Source: CAJXMH01 sp964001305
GTDB lineage: Bacteria > Bacteroidota > Bacteroidia > Flavobacteriales_E > Vicingaceae
Length of the DNA: 64,000 nucleotides
Direction: 5' to 3'
Assembly (NCBI GenBank): GCA_964001305.1
Contig: CAXFAI010000001.1
Location: 62,001 to 126,000, forward strand
Numbering within the stretch: the stretch's first letter is position 1; each line of letters begins with the position of its first letter. Both the position numbers and the translations under genes were made by a program. Below, in pieces: positions 53,209 through 63,422 of this stretch. The notes under the pieces are model-generated. The model made no database searches. It was not told the DNA's origin and saw nothing but the letters and a program-made list of their open reading frames with translations.

Positions 53209-55224
53209 TTGAATATCACTAAAAACAATATTTTCAATCAATATAGTGGATTCATTTTCGTTATTTTTCTAAGTATATCTGCACTGATATTCAGTAATGA
53301 TTTGTTAGACGATACACAGCCTGTTCGCTTTTTAAGCCTAAGTATCGTTTGTTCTATTTTTAATTTCGTTCTACTTTTTAGAAAAACAGCTACTCTAAGA
53401 AGCCCAGTTTTTCTTGGTCTACTTCTTTTAAATTTGATTTTAAGTTTAATCTCCTCAATTAATTCAATTATTTTGAGTGAGGCCTTTTACGAAATATCTA
53501 AAATATTCTTTCAGCTAAATATCATTTTAATATCCTTTCAATTATTTAAAGAATCCAATTTTACTTTTAAGAAGGATAACTCAATAATTCCATATTTCTA
53601 TTTACTTGTATTTTTTCAACTTCTTGTATTAGTTGGAGTTTTATACTCTATAAATTCATTAGGGTTAGTTCAGGTCTTAAATGGAGTCAAGCCTTATGGT
53701 GGTTTTTTTATAAATCCTAACTTGAATAGTCAAGTGCTTTTAGTTGGATGCTTGTTTCTTTACTACTCGCTTACACTTCTGACGCAATCTAAACTGAAAT
53801 TTCTTTGTGTAAGCTTGATTGTTATTTCAATAGTTGCCTTATGGCTTCTTGGCTCCCTTACTGCTTTGACTGCCTTAATAGTTAATGTAATACTATTTCT
53901 CTATTTCAAACTATCCTCAAAATACAAACGTTTTTTTATCATAAGTTCTTTAATTGCAATGGTACTTTCTTTGTTCTTAATCAGTAACAAAGGCATTGAT
54001 AATATCTTAGAACGTAATTCAGTCATTCAGCGAAAAGCATTATGGACTAGTAGTTTGGAAATGATTAAAGAAAAGCCGTTGAAAGGACATGGTATTTCTA
54101 ATTGGAGATTGCTTTACCTTCAATATATAAAAGGTGATCAAGCTAAAAATGTTTTACAAAACTCTTCTGGCAGTATTTTATTCAATAAACCTCATAATGA
54201 TTATTTATGGGTTTTTACTGAAGGAGGTATTTTTCTGCTTATAATAACCCTGCTTATTGACTTCTTTTCTCTTAAATATTGCTACTTAAATCTAAAACAT
54301 AGTAAAGGGCTTAAACAGCTTTTGTTTTTAGTACTTTTTTTAGCCCTTACCGATTATATCATCTTTAAGCTATATAGCTACCCCAAAGATCGAATAGAGC
54401 ATTTAATCATTCATAGCTTTCTTTTAGCTATTTTACTAACCTTTGATAATAGAAGTAGAAGCTTTAAGTTATCCAAATCATTTAGACTTTTACTTTTATT
54501 ATGTCTGCTTGTAATTTCTGTAACAATTAGCTTTTTCGGTTTTAAGCGGTTACAGTCTGAATGGCATATGAATAAGGTAATCGTCAATCAAAAAATTTCT
54601 CAATTTCAACAAGTAACCAATCATGCTCAAAAAGCCTATTCAAATTACTATCAAATTTCGAGTATAGGAACGCCGGTAAAGTGGTTTGAAGGTTTAGGAA
54701 AAATGCATTTAGGATTGCATGAACAAGCACATAAGCGATTTTTGAGTGCTCACCAAACACATCCGAATCATTTACATGTTTTAAATAACTTAGGAACCAC
54801 TTATTCAATTCAAAATCAAATTGATTCTGCCTTATTTTTTTACAATTCAGCATTAAAATTGAACCCTAGTTTCAATGAATCAAGAATGAATTTGAGTGCC
54901 ATTTATTTTAATCAAAGAAAATACGATCAAGCATTTGAAGAAATAAAAAAAATCCCATTGACTTATACAAATCAGAGCTTCCCATTTTACATAAATAAAA
55001 TTATTCATCGCAGTATTGGGCAACAATTTGACAGTCTTATGATTAAAAATGGATTTTCATTCAGCATCAATCCAAATGCAGATAGTCCTGTAAACCCTTA
55101 TTTTTTCTTCTATAAAATTTCAATTAGTCAACAAGTATCGGTGCTTCGCTTCACGGACTTTATTATCCAATCGTACAAAGCAAATCTTATTCAATTAAAT
55201 ATTGTAACAGGTAAATTGTATTAG
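53209..55224 (+). CDS. O-antigen-ligase-like membrane protein with TPRs
   Basis: The 671-residue protein has about ten membrane helices, a Wzy_C-type segment (KGHGISNWRLLYLQYIKG and FNKPHNDYLWVFTEGGIFLL, with the family His), and a C-terminal soluble part with TPRs (NNLGTTYSIQNQIDSALFFY). The start appears to be TTG at 53209; no nearby ATG gives the first helix. Such proteins join or attach surface glycans. Whether it serves the polysaccharide operon at 57-64 kb is unknown; it is separated from it by a T9SS gene. Confidence 0.8.
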   Translation: MNITKNNIFNQYSGFIFVIFLSISALIFSNDLLDDTQPVRFLSLSIVCSIFNFVLLFRKTATLRSPVFLGLLLLNLILSLISSINSIILSEAFYEISKIFFQLNIILISFQLFKESNFTFKKDNSIIPYFYLLVFFQLLVLVGVLYSINSLGLVQVLNGVKPYGGFFINPNLNSQVLLVGCLFLYYSLTLLTQSKLKFLCVSLIVISIVALWLLGSLTALTALIVNVILFLYFKLSSKYKRFFIISSLIAMVLSLFLISNKGIDNILERNSVIQRKALWTSSLEMIKEKPLKGHGISNWRLLYLQYIKGDQAKNVLQNSSGSILFNKPHNDYLWVFTEGGIFLLIITLLIDFFSLKYCYLNLKHSKGLKQLLFLVLFLALTDYIIFKLYSYPKDRIEHLIIHSFLLAILLTFDNRSRSFKLSKSFRLLLLLCLLVISVTISFFGFKRLQSEWHMNKVIVNQKISQFQQVTNHAQKAYSNYYQISSIGTPVKWFEGLGKMHLGLHEQAHKRFLSAHQTHPNHLHVLNNLGTTYSIQNQIDSALFFYNSALKLNPSFNESRMNLSAIYFNQRKYDQAFEEIKKIPLTYTNQSFPFYINKIIHRSIGQQFDSLMIKNGFSFSINPNADSPVNPYFFFYKISISQQVSVLRFTDFIIQSYKANLIQLNIVTGKLY

Positions 55225-55268
55225 AATTAGAATAGTATTTTTGAAATTCAATTAACAAACTACTATAT

Positions 55269-57290
55269 ATGATGTTACCGACTTTTAGAATTAAGACTTT
55301 TGTCCTTTTATCACTTACTTTTTGTTCACTTAATATATTCAGTCAAACAATTGACTCAATAAGACCAAATCGGGGTAAAATAGGTGATTTATTAAATGTT
55401 TTTATTTCAGGGTCTAATGTCAATTTTACCAATGGTTCTAGCTCTATCCAAACGAATTTCATAAAAGGTTCTACAAACATAAGTGCCACCCCCTTAAGAG
55501 TTAGTCAAAGTGGAGAAGTTTTAGAAGTGTTTTTAGATTTAGGCAATCCTTCTTACCCAAGTGGAATGTATGACCTTTCAATGATTACACCTGCACATGG
55601 ATTACTTACTTTCAACAACGCTTTCAGAATTGACTCAACTGCCTTGCTTTCTTCAACTCCAGGCTTAGGTTTTCTTGGTCAATCAAGTATAGATATCAAA
55701 ATAACAGGAAGACTCGTTGATTTTAATAATGTAACAAACCCCTATTTCTTTAGAAACAACGACACCATTTTTGCCACTATTAACCAAACGCTAGGTGCAG
55801 ATACTTTAGAAATTAATGTTGATTTATCACTTGCTGGAATCCGAGAAGGAAACTATGATTTTCAAATTTCTACTAACGGTGGACCTTTGTATTTAAGGAA
55901 TTGTTTAAGTGTAAAAACAACCACCATACAAGGCCATGCATTTTATGATGAAAATACGAACGGCATAAAAGACCCAGGAGAGTTTCCCGTGGGTAATGTT
56001 ACAGCTTCCATTCAATCTATCGGTAAATCAGCTGTCTCAAACTTAAGTGGGAATTTCACAATTGATAATTTGAGTCAAGGGACTTATAATGTATCCTATA
56101 CCCTTCCTCCATATATGACGCCGACAACCCCAACTTCACAAAATATCACTGTTAATTCTCAAAGTGTTTTCCAGTTAAATCCAGTAGGTATTGACGTTTC
56201 TTCAAATACTGTAGGATTCCTATTAACTAGAAGTATAGTAAGGTGTGGAATAAATGTAAGGTATAGTATCAAACTGAAGAACAATTTCAATCATAGCCCT
56301 ATAAATGGAGTTTACTATTTGGTTAAAGACACCAATCTTACCTTTTCACCAGGATCAACAATTTCAGCAGATTCTATTAGAGGAGATACCATATATTTTT
56401 CGTTTTCTTCACTTCAAACTGGCGCTTTTATTTCGAAAAGTGTGTATTGCGCCTTACCTCCTATTTCTGTATTACCGATAAATACAGTTATAGATGCGGA
56501 AGCATTTGCTTTTGAAACTGACCTTAACGGATTTCCAATACCAGGGCGTGATACTTCAGATTTTGTATCTGGCATCGTCAGATGCTCTTACGACCCGAAT
56601 GACAAACAGGTAAGTCCAATTGGGTTAGATTCTTTTAGAATTACTCCTCCTGATAGTAGACTTGAATACACCATTCGTTTTCAGAATATAGGTAATGATA
56701 CCGCATACCGCGTTGTTTTATTAGACACCATATCGCCAAATCTAGATTTAAACAGCTTTTCTTTTATAGAATCAAGCCATGAAACCAATATTCAATTAGA
56801 TACCATTTCGAGAGAATTGAAGTTTACGTTTGATGATATTATGCTCGTTGATAGTATGACCAATGAACCTGAAAGTAATGGTTTTGCTACCTTTAGCTTA
56901 AATCCTATACCAGGACTACCTGACTCTACACAGGTTTATAACACTGCTTCAATCTATTTTGATTTTAATCCACCTATTGTAACTAATACTACTCTAAATA
57001 CTTTAGCAAGAATTATTACAAATACCCCTGACCTTGAAAACAATACAGTAAAAATTGAGGCTTATCCAAATCCAACTAATGGGTCCATTAAGATGTCAAT
57101 ACCTTCAAATGAATCTTTCCCTTTTGAACTAAAGGTTTATGATTTAAAAGGTGCCATTTTAATTGAAGAGACTATATACTCAGCTAATTATGAATTGAGA
57201 TTAAATGCCTTAAAAGATGGTGTGTATATAATTAGAATGTCAAACAATAAGAAAGCATACAATTCTAAAGTAATCCTTCAAAAACAATAG
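55269..57290 (+). CDS. Secreted T9SS protein with IPT-like and DUF7619-like domains
   Basis: The 673-residue protein has a signal peptide to FSQ, IPT/TIG-like stretches (IDSIRPNRGKIGDLLNVFIS), a SdrD B-like segment (GHAFYDENTNGIKDPGEFPV) and a DUF7619-like domain containing RCSYDPNDKQVSP and LEYTIRFQNIGNDTAYRVVL. It ends with a T9SS tail starting EAYPNPTNGSIK. The order is typical of Bacteroidota surface proteins. The function is unknown; adhesion is a reasonable guess. Confidence 0.83.
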   Translation: MMLPTFRIKTFVLLSLTFCSLNIFSQTIDSIRPNRGKIGDLLNVFISGSNVNFTNGSSSIQTNFIKGSTNISATPLRVSQSGEVLEVFLDLGNPSYPSGMYDLSMITPAHGLLTFNNAFRIDSTALLSSTPGLGFLGQSSIDIKITGRLVDFNNVTNPYFFRNNDTIFATINQTLGADTLEINVDLSLAGIREGNYDFQISTNGGPLYLRNCLSVKTTTIQGHAFYDENTNGIKDPGEFPVGNVTASIQSIGKSAVSNLSGNFTIDNLSQGTYNVSYTLPPYMTPTTPTSQNITVNSQSVFQLNPVGIDVSSNTVGFLLTRSIVRCGINVRYSIKLKNNFNHSPINGVYYLVKDTNLTFSPGSTISADSIRGDTIYFSFSSLQTGAFISKSVYCALPPISVLPINTVIDAEAFAFETDLNGFPIPGRDTSDFVSGIVRCSYDPNDKQVSPIGLDSFRITPPDSRLEYTIRFQNIGNDTAYRVVLLDTISPNLDLNSFSFIESSHETNIQLDTISRELKFTFDDIMLVDSMTNEPESNGFATFSLNPIPGLPDSTQVYNTASIYFDFNPPIVTNTTLNTLARIITNTPDLENNTVKIEAYPNPTNGSIKMSIPSNESFPFELKVYDLKGAILIEETIYSANYELRLNALKDGVYIIRMSNNKKAYNSKVILQKQ

Positions 57291-57297
57291 TAAAAGC

Positions 57298-58614
57298 TTA
57301 TTGAGACTTTACTTCTGAGGATTTTACCAGAAAAAGAATTGGTAGTATTAAGAAGAGTAAGAAAGCTGACTTTAGTCTGAAAATAGCTCCGAAATTAGTT
57401 ACACTCATACTTAATCCAATAGTAAATGAAATACTGTAAAGTAAGCAATATGTTAAGAATGGCTTACTTAATAAATTAATTATTCTATTTGGATATAGAA
57501 TGACTTTCGCTATCGCAATTAGCGATAAAGCTAGAAGAAACAAATTCTCTAATGAAGCGATTATTGACGTAACATTCCATGCTTCCCAAGGTAGTGGTCT
57601 GAATAGTGTAGATAAAAAACTATTAAATCCACTATAAGCATATTCAGAGTTATTAATTATATAGCGAGACTGTTGATCTCCCGCTGCCAAAAGATTAAAC
57701 CCTTCTTTTACAGCTTTACTGAATTCAAAAATTTCAAAATAGTTTCCATACTTTCCTAATAATCCTTGTATTAAAAAAAGTGTAATCACTACAAAAAGTA
57801 GAGATACAAGTATTAAATAAGGCCTAATTAAGAACTTCAATCGTTTTGTTTGAAACTTTTTGATAAGCTCAAGCATAATCCAATAAAATGCAGATGGAAG
57901 TAATACTAAAACCACATAAGGCTTAAGCATTATTATAAGTGTTATACATAATGGAACAAGCATTATGTATTTTATTCTGAATTGAAATAAATGAAATAGT
58001 TTAAAAATTGCATAAACCAAATAAACAACAGCTAAGAACACATAAGCATCCTTTAAGATACCACTTGTCCAATAAAGTATACTAGGAACAAAAAGAACAC
58101 ACTTTAAAAGTTTTGATTGGCTTGTAAAGTACTCTATACCTATTTCATACAGTATCCACAACCCATAAAAAGTTAATAAGGCTATGTACAATGAAGTAAC
58201 ATAAAAATTACCAAGACTCAGAACTTGAATAGGTATCGTCAGAAAAATCATATTGCTTGAGGCAAGATCCTTTTCTGAAGTGCTACTTAAATACCATTCA
58301 ATTGAGTTTTGAACTCCTAAGCCCCAATAGTTCGTAGTCTTCAATATCCATAGATTAAAGAATTCTTTAGGACTTTCCCAAAAAACACTAGCTACATCCT
58401 TAGATATGATGTGATAAAAGAAAGTATCTCCTTCAGAATAATAGAATTTGTAAACTAAGCAGAATGCAATACTTGAAATTAACTTAGCAGTCAGAGAAAT
58501 ATAGAAAAGACCATTTGAGTTTTTCTTAGTTCTAATTCTAAAGTAAAATATACTGACAATGAGAATTGTCAGAAAGATAAATATGGACACCACATTTTGT
58601 AATAATCCATTCAA
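57298..58614 (-). CDS. Polytopic membrane protein in polysaccharide operon
   Basis: The 438-residue protein has about ten membrane helices and a charged segment near YKFYYSEGDTFFYHIISKD, which may be an active-site loop. I cannot place it in a named family. Position in the polysaccharide operon suggests a polymerase, flippase-like or glycan-modifying membrane enzyme. It is the last gene of the operon and starts 5 bp after its neighbour. Confidence 0.68.
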   Translation of the reverse strand: MNGLLQNVVSIFIFLTILIVSIFYFRIRTKKNSNGLFYISLTAKLISSIAFCLVYKFYYSEGDTFFYHIISKDVASVFWESPKEFFNLWILKTTNYWGLGVQNSIEWYLSSTSEKDLASSNMIFLTIPIQVLSLGNFYVTSLYIALLTFYGLWILYEIGIEYFTSQSKLLKCVLFVPSILYWTSGILKDAYVFLAVVYLVYAIFKLFHLFQFRIKYIMLVPLCITLIIMLKPYVVLVLLPSAFYWIMLELIKKFQTKRLKFLIRPYLILVSLLFVVITLFLIQGLLGKYGNYFEIFEFSKAVKEGFNLLAAGDQQSRYIINNSEYAYSGFNSFLSTLFRPLPWEAWNVTSIIASLENLFLLALSLIAIAKVILYPNRIINLLSKPFLTYCLLYSISFTIGLSMSVTNFGAIFRLKSAFLLFLILPILFLVKSSEVKSQ

Positions 58615-58619
58615 GAATG

Positions 58620-59606
58620 CTAAGGTTTTTTAAATAAATAATTAAAATAAACTCTATAATGATGGAATAAACCAATAGATAAAACAAAGAAAACCACATT
58701 TATCGCGAATGAAAAAATCATCACAAGAAACATAGATAATAAGCTTAATTTGTGCTCTAATTTGTAGGAAACTATTTGGGGCTTTCTTTGTGCTATTGAA
58801 TCTTGAACAAGCTCTAATCTTTTAATGATTAGCCCAATTTCACTTTTTTTTCCATGCAAATCATTTATTTGACTCATCCAGTTCTCCATTTTACTTTTTT
58901 GAGCACTTATATGAAAAGCGATAATTTCATTTATATCATCAATATTTAATTTGCTTTGTTTACTTAAAGCAATTTTCTTCGAAATTAATAGTGGCATTTC
59001 TGGCTTTCTTAGATTCTCATTTAGATGCGATATCTTCTCTTCAAGTTCTAATATTCTAGTGTTTTGAAATTGAAGTTCATTTTGAAAGTATGCTTTCTTT
59101 TTACGCACCAATGAATCTAAGCTTAAGTTAGCTAACGAAACAGAGTTTGCCATGATGATAAAAGGTAATTTCTGAGCTTCTAACCTTTTTTTACTTTGTA
59201 AGACAATTTCAAACTCATTTAAATCATTGTAGCTGATATTGAATAAATTAAAAAATGCCTCATAAGAGTTATTCTCATATATCAATTTATCATTCCCTAT
59301 TTCAACTTGTTCGTTATATAATTTAACTACATCATTTGCAAGTTTAAAAGAATGACTATGACTCAAAACTAAATCTACTTCTTCATGATTAGCTTTAATA
59401 CCAGAAAAGGTTCCTGCTTTCTGACTATCTTGTTCAAGAAAAACGCTTTGTAATCTAAATTTAATTTGAGCTTTGTATGTATCAAAATGATTGATATACA
59501 TAAAAACTACTACAACAAGTGAAATACAAAAAGAAGCTATGAAAATGACAGCTAGCTTGCTCCTTATAAAATCAATCAATTCTAGTGCTTTATTATCGGT
59601 ATTCAC
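58620..59606 (-). CDS. Wzz-like polysaccharide co-polymerase
   Basis: The 328-residue protein has one N-terminal membrane helix (AVIFIASFCISLVVVVFMYI), a long periplasmic part with coiled-coil character (RILELEEKISHLNENLRK) and one C-terminal helix (SLLSMFLVMIFSFAINVVFF). Two helices bracketing a periplasmic coiled coil is the Wzz/PCP plan, which sets chain length of a surface polysaccharide. No tyrosine-kinase domain is attached. Sequence-level proof is weak, so the name is by topology and context. Confidence 0.72.
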   Translation of the reverse strand: MNTDNKALELIDFIRSKLAVIFIASFCISLVVVVFMYINHFDTYKAQIKFRLQSVFLEQDSQKAGTFSGIKANHEEVDLVLSHSHSFKLANDVVKLYNEQVEIGNDKLIYENNSYEAFFNLFNISYNDLNEFEIVLQSKKRLEAQKLPFIIMANSVSLANLSLDSLVRKKKAYFQNELQFQNTRILELEEKISHLNENLRKPEMPLLISKKIALSKQSKLNIDDINEIIAFHISAQKSKMENWMSQINDLHGKKSEIGLIIKRLELVQDSIAQRKPQIVSYKLEHKLSLLSMFLVMIFSFAINVVFFVLSIGLFHHYRVYFNYLFKKP

Positions 59607-59624
59607 AATGAATTATCAAAGAAA

Positions 59625-61223
59625 TTAAAAGCCTAAATTTAAAGATAAACTTAAGTTATGAGAAGCGTTCTGCAATAATTTTGGCGTATAAAAACTAACT
59701 AAACTACCGCTTATATCCGTATAACTATACCGGGCTGAAAGAAATAAATCATTTATCAATTCATAACGTAAATTGGTGTAAAATTCCCTTTTCTTCCATA
59801 CTACATTTTCTTGAAAATCTAATCCCCAAACATCTTCTCCATTTTCAGTATAAGCATATATATTTCCTTTGGTTACATGCTCTGCACCTACCGAACATTT
59901 TAAACGTGAAATTGGTCTATAATCGACTTGTACAGTATATGTAAATGCATTATCGCCTAAATAATGTCCTAAGGTATATTGATTAGAAGCAAAAGTTGTA
60001 GTATTCACAAAGTGGCGATAAGCCATTGGATTGGTAATGGTAGCTTCTCCACTCAAAGTAAAATTACTGTTCAATAGATTACTCCATTGTGCGCCAAACT
60101 TGGCGCTTACAAAATTGGAATGCTTGTCCTTTTTCCACATTCTTGAAAAGCTTAATTCATCAATGTATAATGAACCATACAAATGAAGGTGTTTGATATT
60201 CCGTGAGCTTATATCCATAAAAAGTTGGGTATTTGCTCCGCCAACATTTCCTCCACCTGCATAAATAGCATGATCTAAAGATTTATAAAATGCTATTGGA
60301 ATAAGGAATGCAGGGTGAAATTGGTCGCTATACACAATTGAATTACCAATTGAAAAATACAACTTAGGTAAAGGTCTTATGCTAATGTAATTGGCGGCAA
60401 TAAATTTTGGCACCATTACTTTTCGATCAAGTACTCCTGAATTATAACTTTTTGAACTATCAAGAACTTCGGAATTTAGCCAGCCATGAAAATAATGAAG
60501 ACTTAGCCATTCGGTGGCTTCCACTTTTAAATTAAATCGAGTAAAAGAGGGAGCCTTAGTAGAAAAGACGTTGGAACCAAATTGATGATTTCCCCAACTA
60601 AAAAGGTCTTTGATTAATCCAACACTTACTTTCTTATGCTGATAAGTAATTCCTCCTCTAAAGTCACTAAAATCACCACTCCCCTTGTAAACAGCACCAT
60701 TTCTTCTATGTAAATAATTTTCACCCAAATATTGATTGCTTTCCAATTGATCTCGTAGACTGGCATAAAAACCCCATTTTTCTCCAAATGAGCCGTAAAG
60801 TTCTCCTCCCCACCAACGGTGCCAATAGTTTCCGTTTTCATTAAGGGTATAACTTCCTCCAATAATTGGGTTTATAGTCAATTTAAATGTTGAATCTGAA
60901 TGATAAACAAAATCATATCGCTTTCCTTTAAACTTCTTATTAACTGATTCTTTCTTAAAGTCCTTCAAAAAAAAAGTTAGTTCAGTTTTCTGTCTTTTAG
61001 TAAGATTTAATGTATCTAGCTCTTTTAATTTTTGAGCAATAAATTGGCGAGAATATGGCTGAACCAAAGTATTTACTTCAATAAGCTGAAGATTGGCCAT
61101 TTCATCTAAAAATTCATAAACTGACCTTTTATTAATGTCATGGCTAACCATTTGAGCCTTAAGCTCGATACCTTTAGCGAATAAGAAAATTGAAACACAC
61201 CAGAAAATACAAGGCCACTTCAT
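59625..61223 (-). CDS. Wzi-like capsule-assembly outer-membrane barrel protein
   Basis: The 532-residue protein has a signal peptide to KAQ, an N-terminal helical part (residues 25-95) and a barrel with the Wzi-like features RWWGGELYGSFGEKWGFYAS and VSVGLIKDLFSWGNHQFGSN. Wzi binds capsule polysaccharide on the cell surface. It lies between the Wzz-like protein and the sugar transferase, 11-19 bp from each, as expected for capsule or exopolysaccharide assembly. Confidence 0.8.
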   Translation of the reverse strand: MKWPCIFWCVSIFLFAKGIELKAQMVSHDINKRSVYEFLDEMANLQLIEVNTLVQPYSRQFIAQKLKELDTLNLTKRQKTELTFFLKDFKKESVNKKFKGKRYDFVYHSDSTFKLTINPIIGGSYTLNENGNYWHRWWGGELYGSFGEKWGFYASLRDQLESNQYLGENYLHRRNGAVYKGSGDFSDFRGGITYQHKKVSVGLIKDLFSWGNHQFGSNVFSTKAPSFTRFNLKVEATEWLSLHYFHGWLNSEVLDSSKSYNSGVLDRKVMVPKFIAANYISIRPLPKLYFSIGNSIVYSDQFHPAFLIPIAFYKSLDHAIYAGGGNVGGANTQLFMDISSRNIKHLHLYGSLYIDELSFSRMWKKDKHSNFVSAKFGAQWSNLLNSNFTLSGEATITNPMAYRHFVNTTTFASNQYTLGHYLGDNAFTYTVQVDYRPISRLKCSVGAEHVTKGNIYAYTENGEDVWGLDFQENVVWKKREFYTNLRYELINDLFLSARYSYTDISGSLVSFYTPKLLQNASHNLSLSLNLGF

Positions 61224-61233
61224 GGGCGTTAAG

Positions 61234-62319
61234 TTAATTGCTTCTTGCTTTTTTAATCAAAATGTTTGAAAAACACTTTAAAAAATACTGTAAGTCAGTT
61301 TTGAAAGGAGCTTTTTTATAAGCTTCAAAATAACGATTCTCTGATTCAATTATTTCTTCAATCGTTTCAGGTAAATCAGCATAATAAGGTGGAATTAGGC
61401 CTGGTTTGAAATGCTTTCTTTTTTCTGCAAACTCTTTACCATACAAGCTTAGGTATTGAGAACTCAAAGGTCTTACACCAATTAATTTTAAATCTCCCTT
61501 CAATAAATTGTAAACCATAGGGATTTCATCAATCCAGAATTTCCTTGCCCATTTACCTAACATATTTACTCGATAATCTCGATCTAACTTCCCTCCTTTT
61601 GCTAGCTTATTCTGCTCATATACATATTCCTGTAAATACTCCGAATAAGCATACATGGTTCTGAATTTGTAAACCTGTATCATCTTACCCTTATACCCAT
61701 TTCGTATCATTTTAAAAACCAATCCGTAGCTTTTTTCTTTTAAGCCAATAACGTTTTTCTTTTTCTTGGCAACTACATATGTTCTATTTTCAATTTCATG
61801 CACAGAATGAATCTCAAAACCACAATAAACTAATCTTCCAAGAATTTCAACCCGTGTTAATACTTGATTTCGACCAGCAGTTAAAAAAAAGTATACTTTC
61901 TTAAATATTGGCAATTTAGGAATTACTCTTTTCCCTAGGTAATCAAAAGTATAATACAGTTTATTAACCCCTTTTGGAAATTTTCGGAACAATCTAATTT
62001 TTCGCTGTTCTGCCGTTTCAAGACAAGACACAAGTACCCCATCTTTATCTAGATTAGAGTTTACAGATTCAAAAAATGGCACTAACTTTTGAATGCGATT
62101 TAAAAGTCGCAAATTGACTAAAAAGTCAATTCTTTGATTCTCTTTATTTCTATGAATACTTTGAATAGTAACAGCATTATCAACATCCACTATCATGGGA
62201 TGGGCTAATTCCAATGAATTTTGAATTTGCTTTAGAATTTGATTGAATTCCTGATTCCCTCCTTGAATACTAACTAACTCTATACTAGAATCTTGAATAC
62301 TTTTACTAGCGATTTCCAT
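61234..62319 (-). CDS. Polyprenyl-phosphate sugar transferase family protein with atypical N-terminus
   Basis: The C-terminal region (about 210-361) is a bacterial sugar transferase: KMIQVYKFRTMY, KWARKFWIDEIPMVYNLLKG (catalytic D264-E265 pair), DLKLIGVRPLS and FKPGLIPP. The usual N-terminal re-entrant membrane helix is missing. Instead residues 65-185 look like half of a methyltransferase-type fold (DKDGVLVSCLETAEQRK, EILGRLVYCGFEIHSVHEIE). It probably starts glycan synthesis by moving sugar-1-phosphate to the lipid carrier, but the missing helix leaves membrane contact open. Confidence 0.78.
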   Translation of the reverse strand: MEIASKSIQDSSIELVSIQGGNQEFNQILKQIQNSLELAHPMIVDVDNAVTIQSIHRNKENQRIDFLVNLRLLNRIQKLVPFFESVNSNLDKDGVLVSCLETAEQRKIRLFRKFPKGVNKLYYTFDYLGKRVIPKLPIFKKVYFFLTAGRNQVLTRVEILGRLVYCGFEIHSVHEIENRTYVVAKKKKNVIGLKEKSYGLVFKMIRNGYKGKMIQVYKFRTMYAYSEYLQEYVYEQNKLAKGGKLDRDYRVNMLGKWARKFWIDEIPMVYNLLKGDLKLIGVRPLSSQYLSLYGKEFAEKRKHFKPGLIPPYYADLPETIEEIIESENRYFEAYKKAPFKTDLQYFLKCFSNILIKKARSN

Positions 62320-62360
62320 ATTGCTGATGAAAGTAGAAAATAAATTTAGATTGAAATCAT

Positions 62361-63422
62361 TTATTTCTTTAAAATCTGATTATCTAAAAATAAGTGATAC
62401 CAAAAATCAGTGACATCTATGCAATCAATTAGCATTGCTTCTTTTCTTTTTTCCCATACTTCCGCTAAATTCGGTTCGATCAGAAGGTTTTTAATCCGAT
62501 TGATTAACTGCTCAAATTCATTTGTTTTAAATCCATATGTTAATTGATACTTATGTTCTAATTCCTCTAAATACCCCAATTTACCGACAAAGTCATTAAA
62601 CCTTAAGGAAGGTGTACCTAGAACCGCCGCTTCTGCGGCCATGGTTTGGCTATCACCAATATACATTTTGGCAAAATTCAATGCATGATGCATTTCTTGT
62701 ACAGGTATTTGAATCCGATAGAGTTCTAAGGCTTTACTTAAAGGTCTTTCAGAGGTAATCCACACTTTTCCTTGCGGTTCTAAAATCTGAATTAATTGCA
62801 AGGCGCGTTCATCATTAATTCCTTCTACCCCGTTATCATGATGTGCATTTAAAGAAGAAAAACGTAAAATGAAGTAGTTCTCTTTTCCATCGAAAAGTTG
62901 TTTTACCATGCTTTTATCTGGTTGAAAATATTTTGGATGCAAATAAGCCAACTCTTGATAAGATGGATAATGAATGGTCTTATATTCATACTTCCCTGCT
63001 GAACATGAATCTGGTGCCAGATTGGTGGTGCAATATTTAATGCCATATTTAGCAAACAAAGGAACGGCCTCGGCATCGTCTTCATTAAGAATAATAGAAG
63101 GGATATTCAATAATTTTCCAATATGAGTAATTACTAAATCAGTTCCTATGGCCAAATCTGGTTTTTCCTTTCGCATCAGCTGAAACATTAATCGTTCCCG
63201 ATTTAAAATTCGCTTTATTCGATCCCATTTCGAATTAGGTGAAGTTTCTTTGATATAGGTAATCTTATATTCTTGCTTTACTTCACTTACCAAGTCAAAA
63301 AGCACATCTTTTTCACGAACCACCCATAAAACGATATGTCCTTTTTCTTTTAAAAGTTTACTTACCCACTTTACATTATGGTAATGCGCCGGATGACCAA
63401 TGTAGAATAAAAACTTCTTCAT
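62361..63422 (-). CDS. DUF354 glycosyltransferase-like protein
   Basis: The 353-residue protein fits DUF354: it starts FLFYIGHPAHYHNVKWVSKL, has DLAIGTDLVITHIGKLLNIP, and in the second half KMYIGDSQTMAAEAAVLGTP, which resembles the nucleotide-sugar site of GT-B glycosyltransferases. A role in making a surface polysaccharide is supported by its operon. Its ATG shares one base with the stop codon of the gene upstream (TAATG). Confidence 0.83.
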   Translation of the reverse strand: MKKFLFYIGHPAHYHNVKWVSKLLKEKGHIVLWVVREKDVLFDLVSEVKQEYKITYIKETSPNSKWDRIKRILNRERLMFQLMRKEKPDLAIGTDLVITHIGKLLNIPSIILNEDDAEAVPLFAKYGIKYCTTNLAPDSCSAGKYEYKTIHYPSYQELAYLHPKYFQPDKSMVKQLFDGKENYFILRFSSLNAHHDNGVEGINDERALQLIQILEPQGKVWITSERPLSKALELYRIQIPVQEMHHALNFAKMYIGDSQTMAAEAAVLGTPSLRFNDFVGKLGYLEELEHKYQLTYGFKTNEFEQLINRIKNLLIEPNLAEVWEKRKEAMLIDCIDVTDFWYHLFLDNQILKK

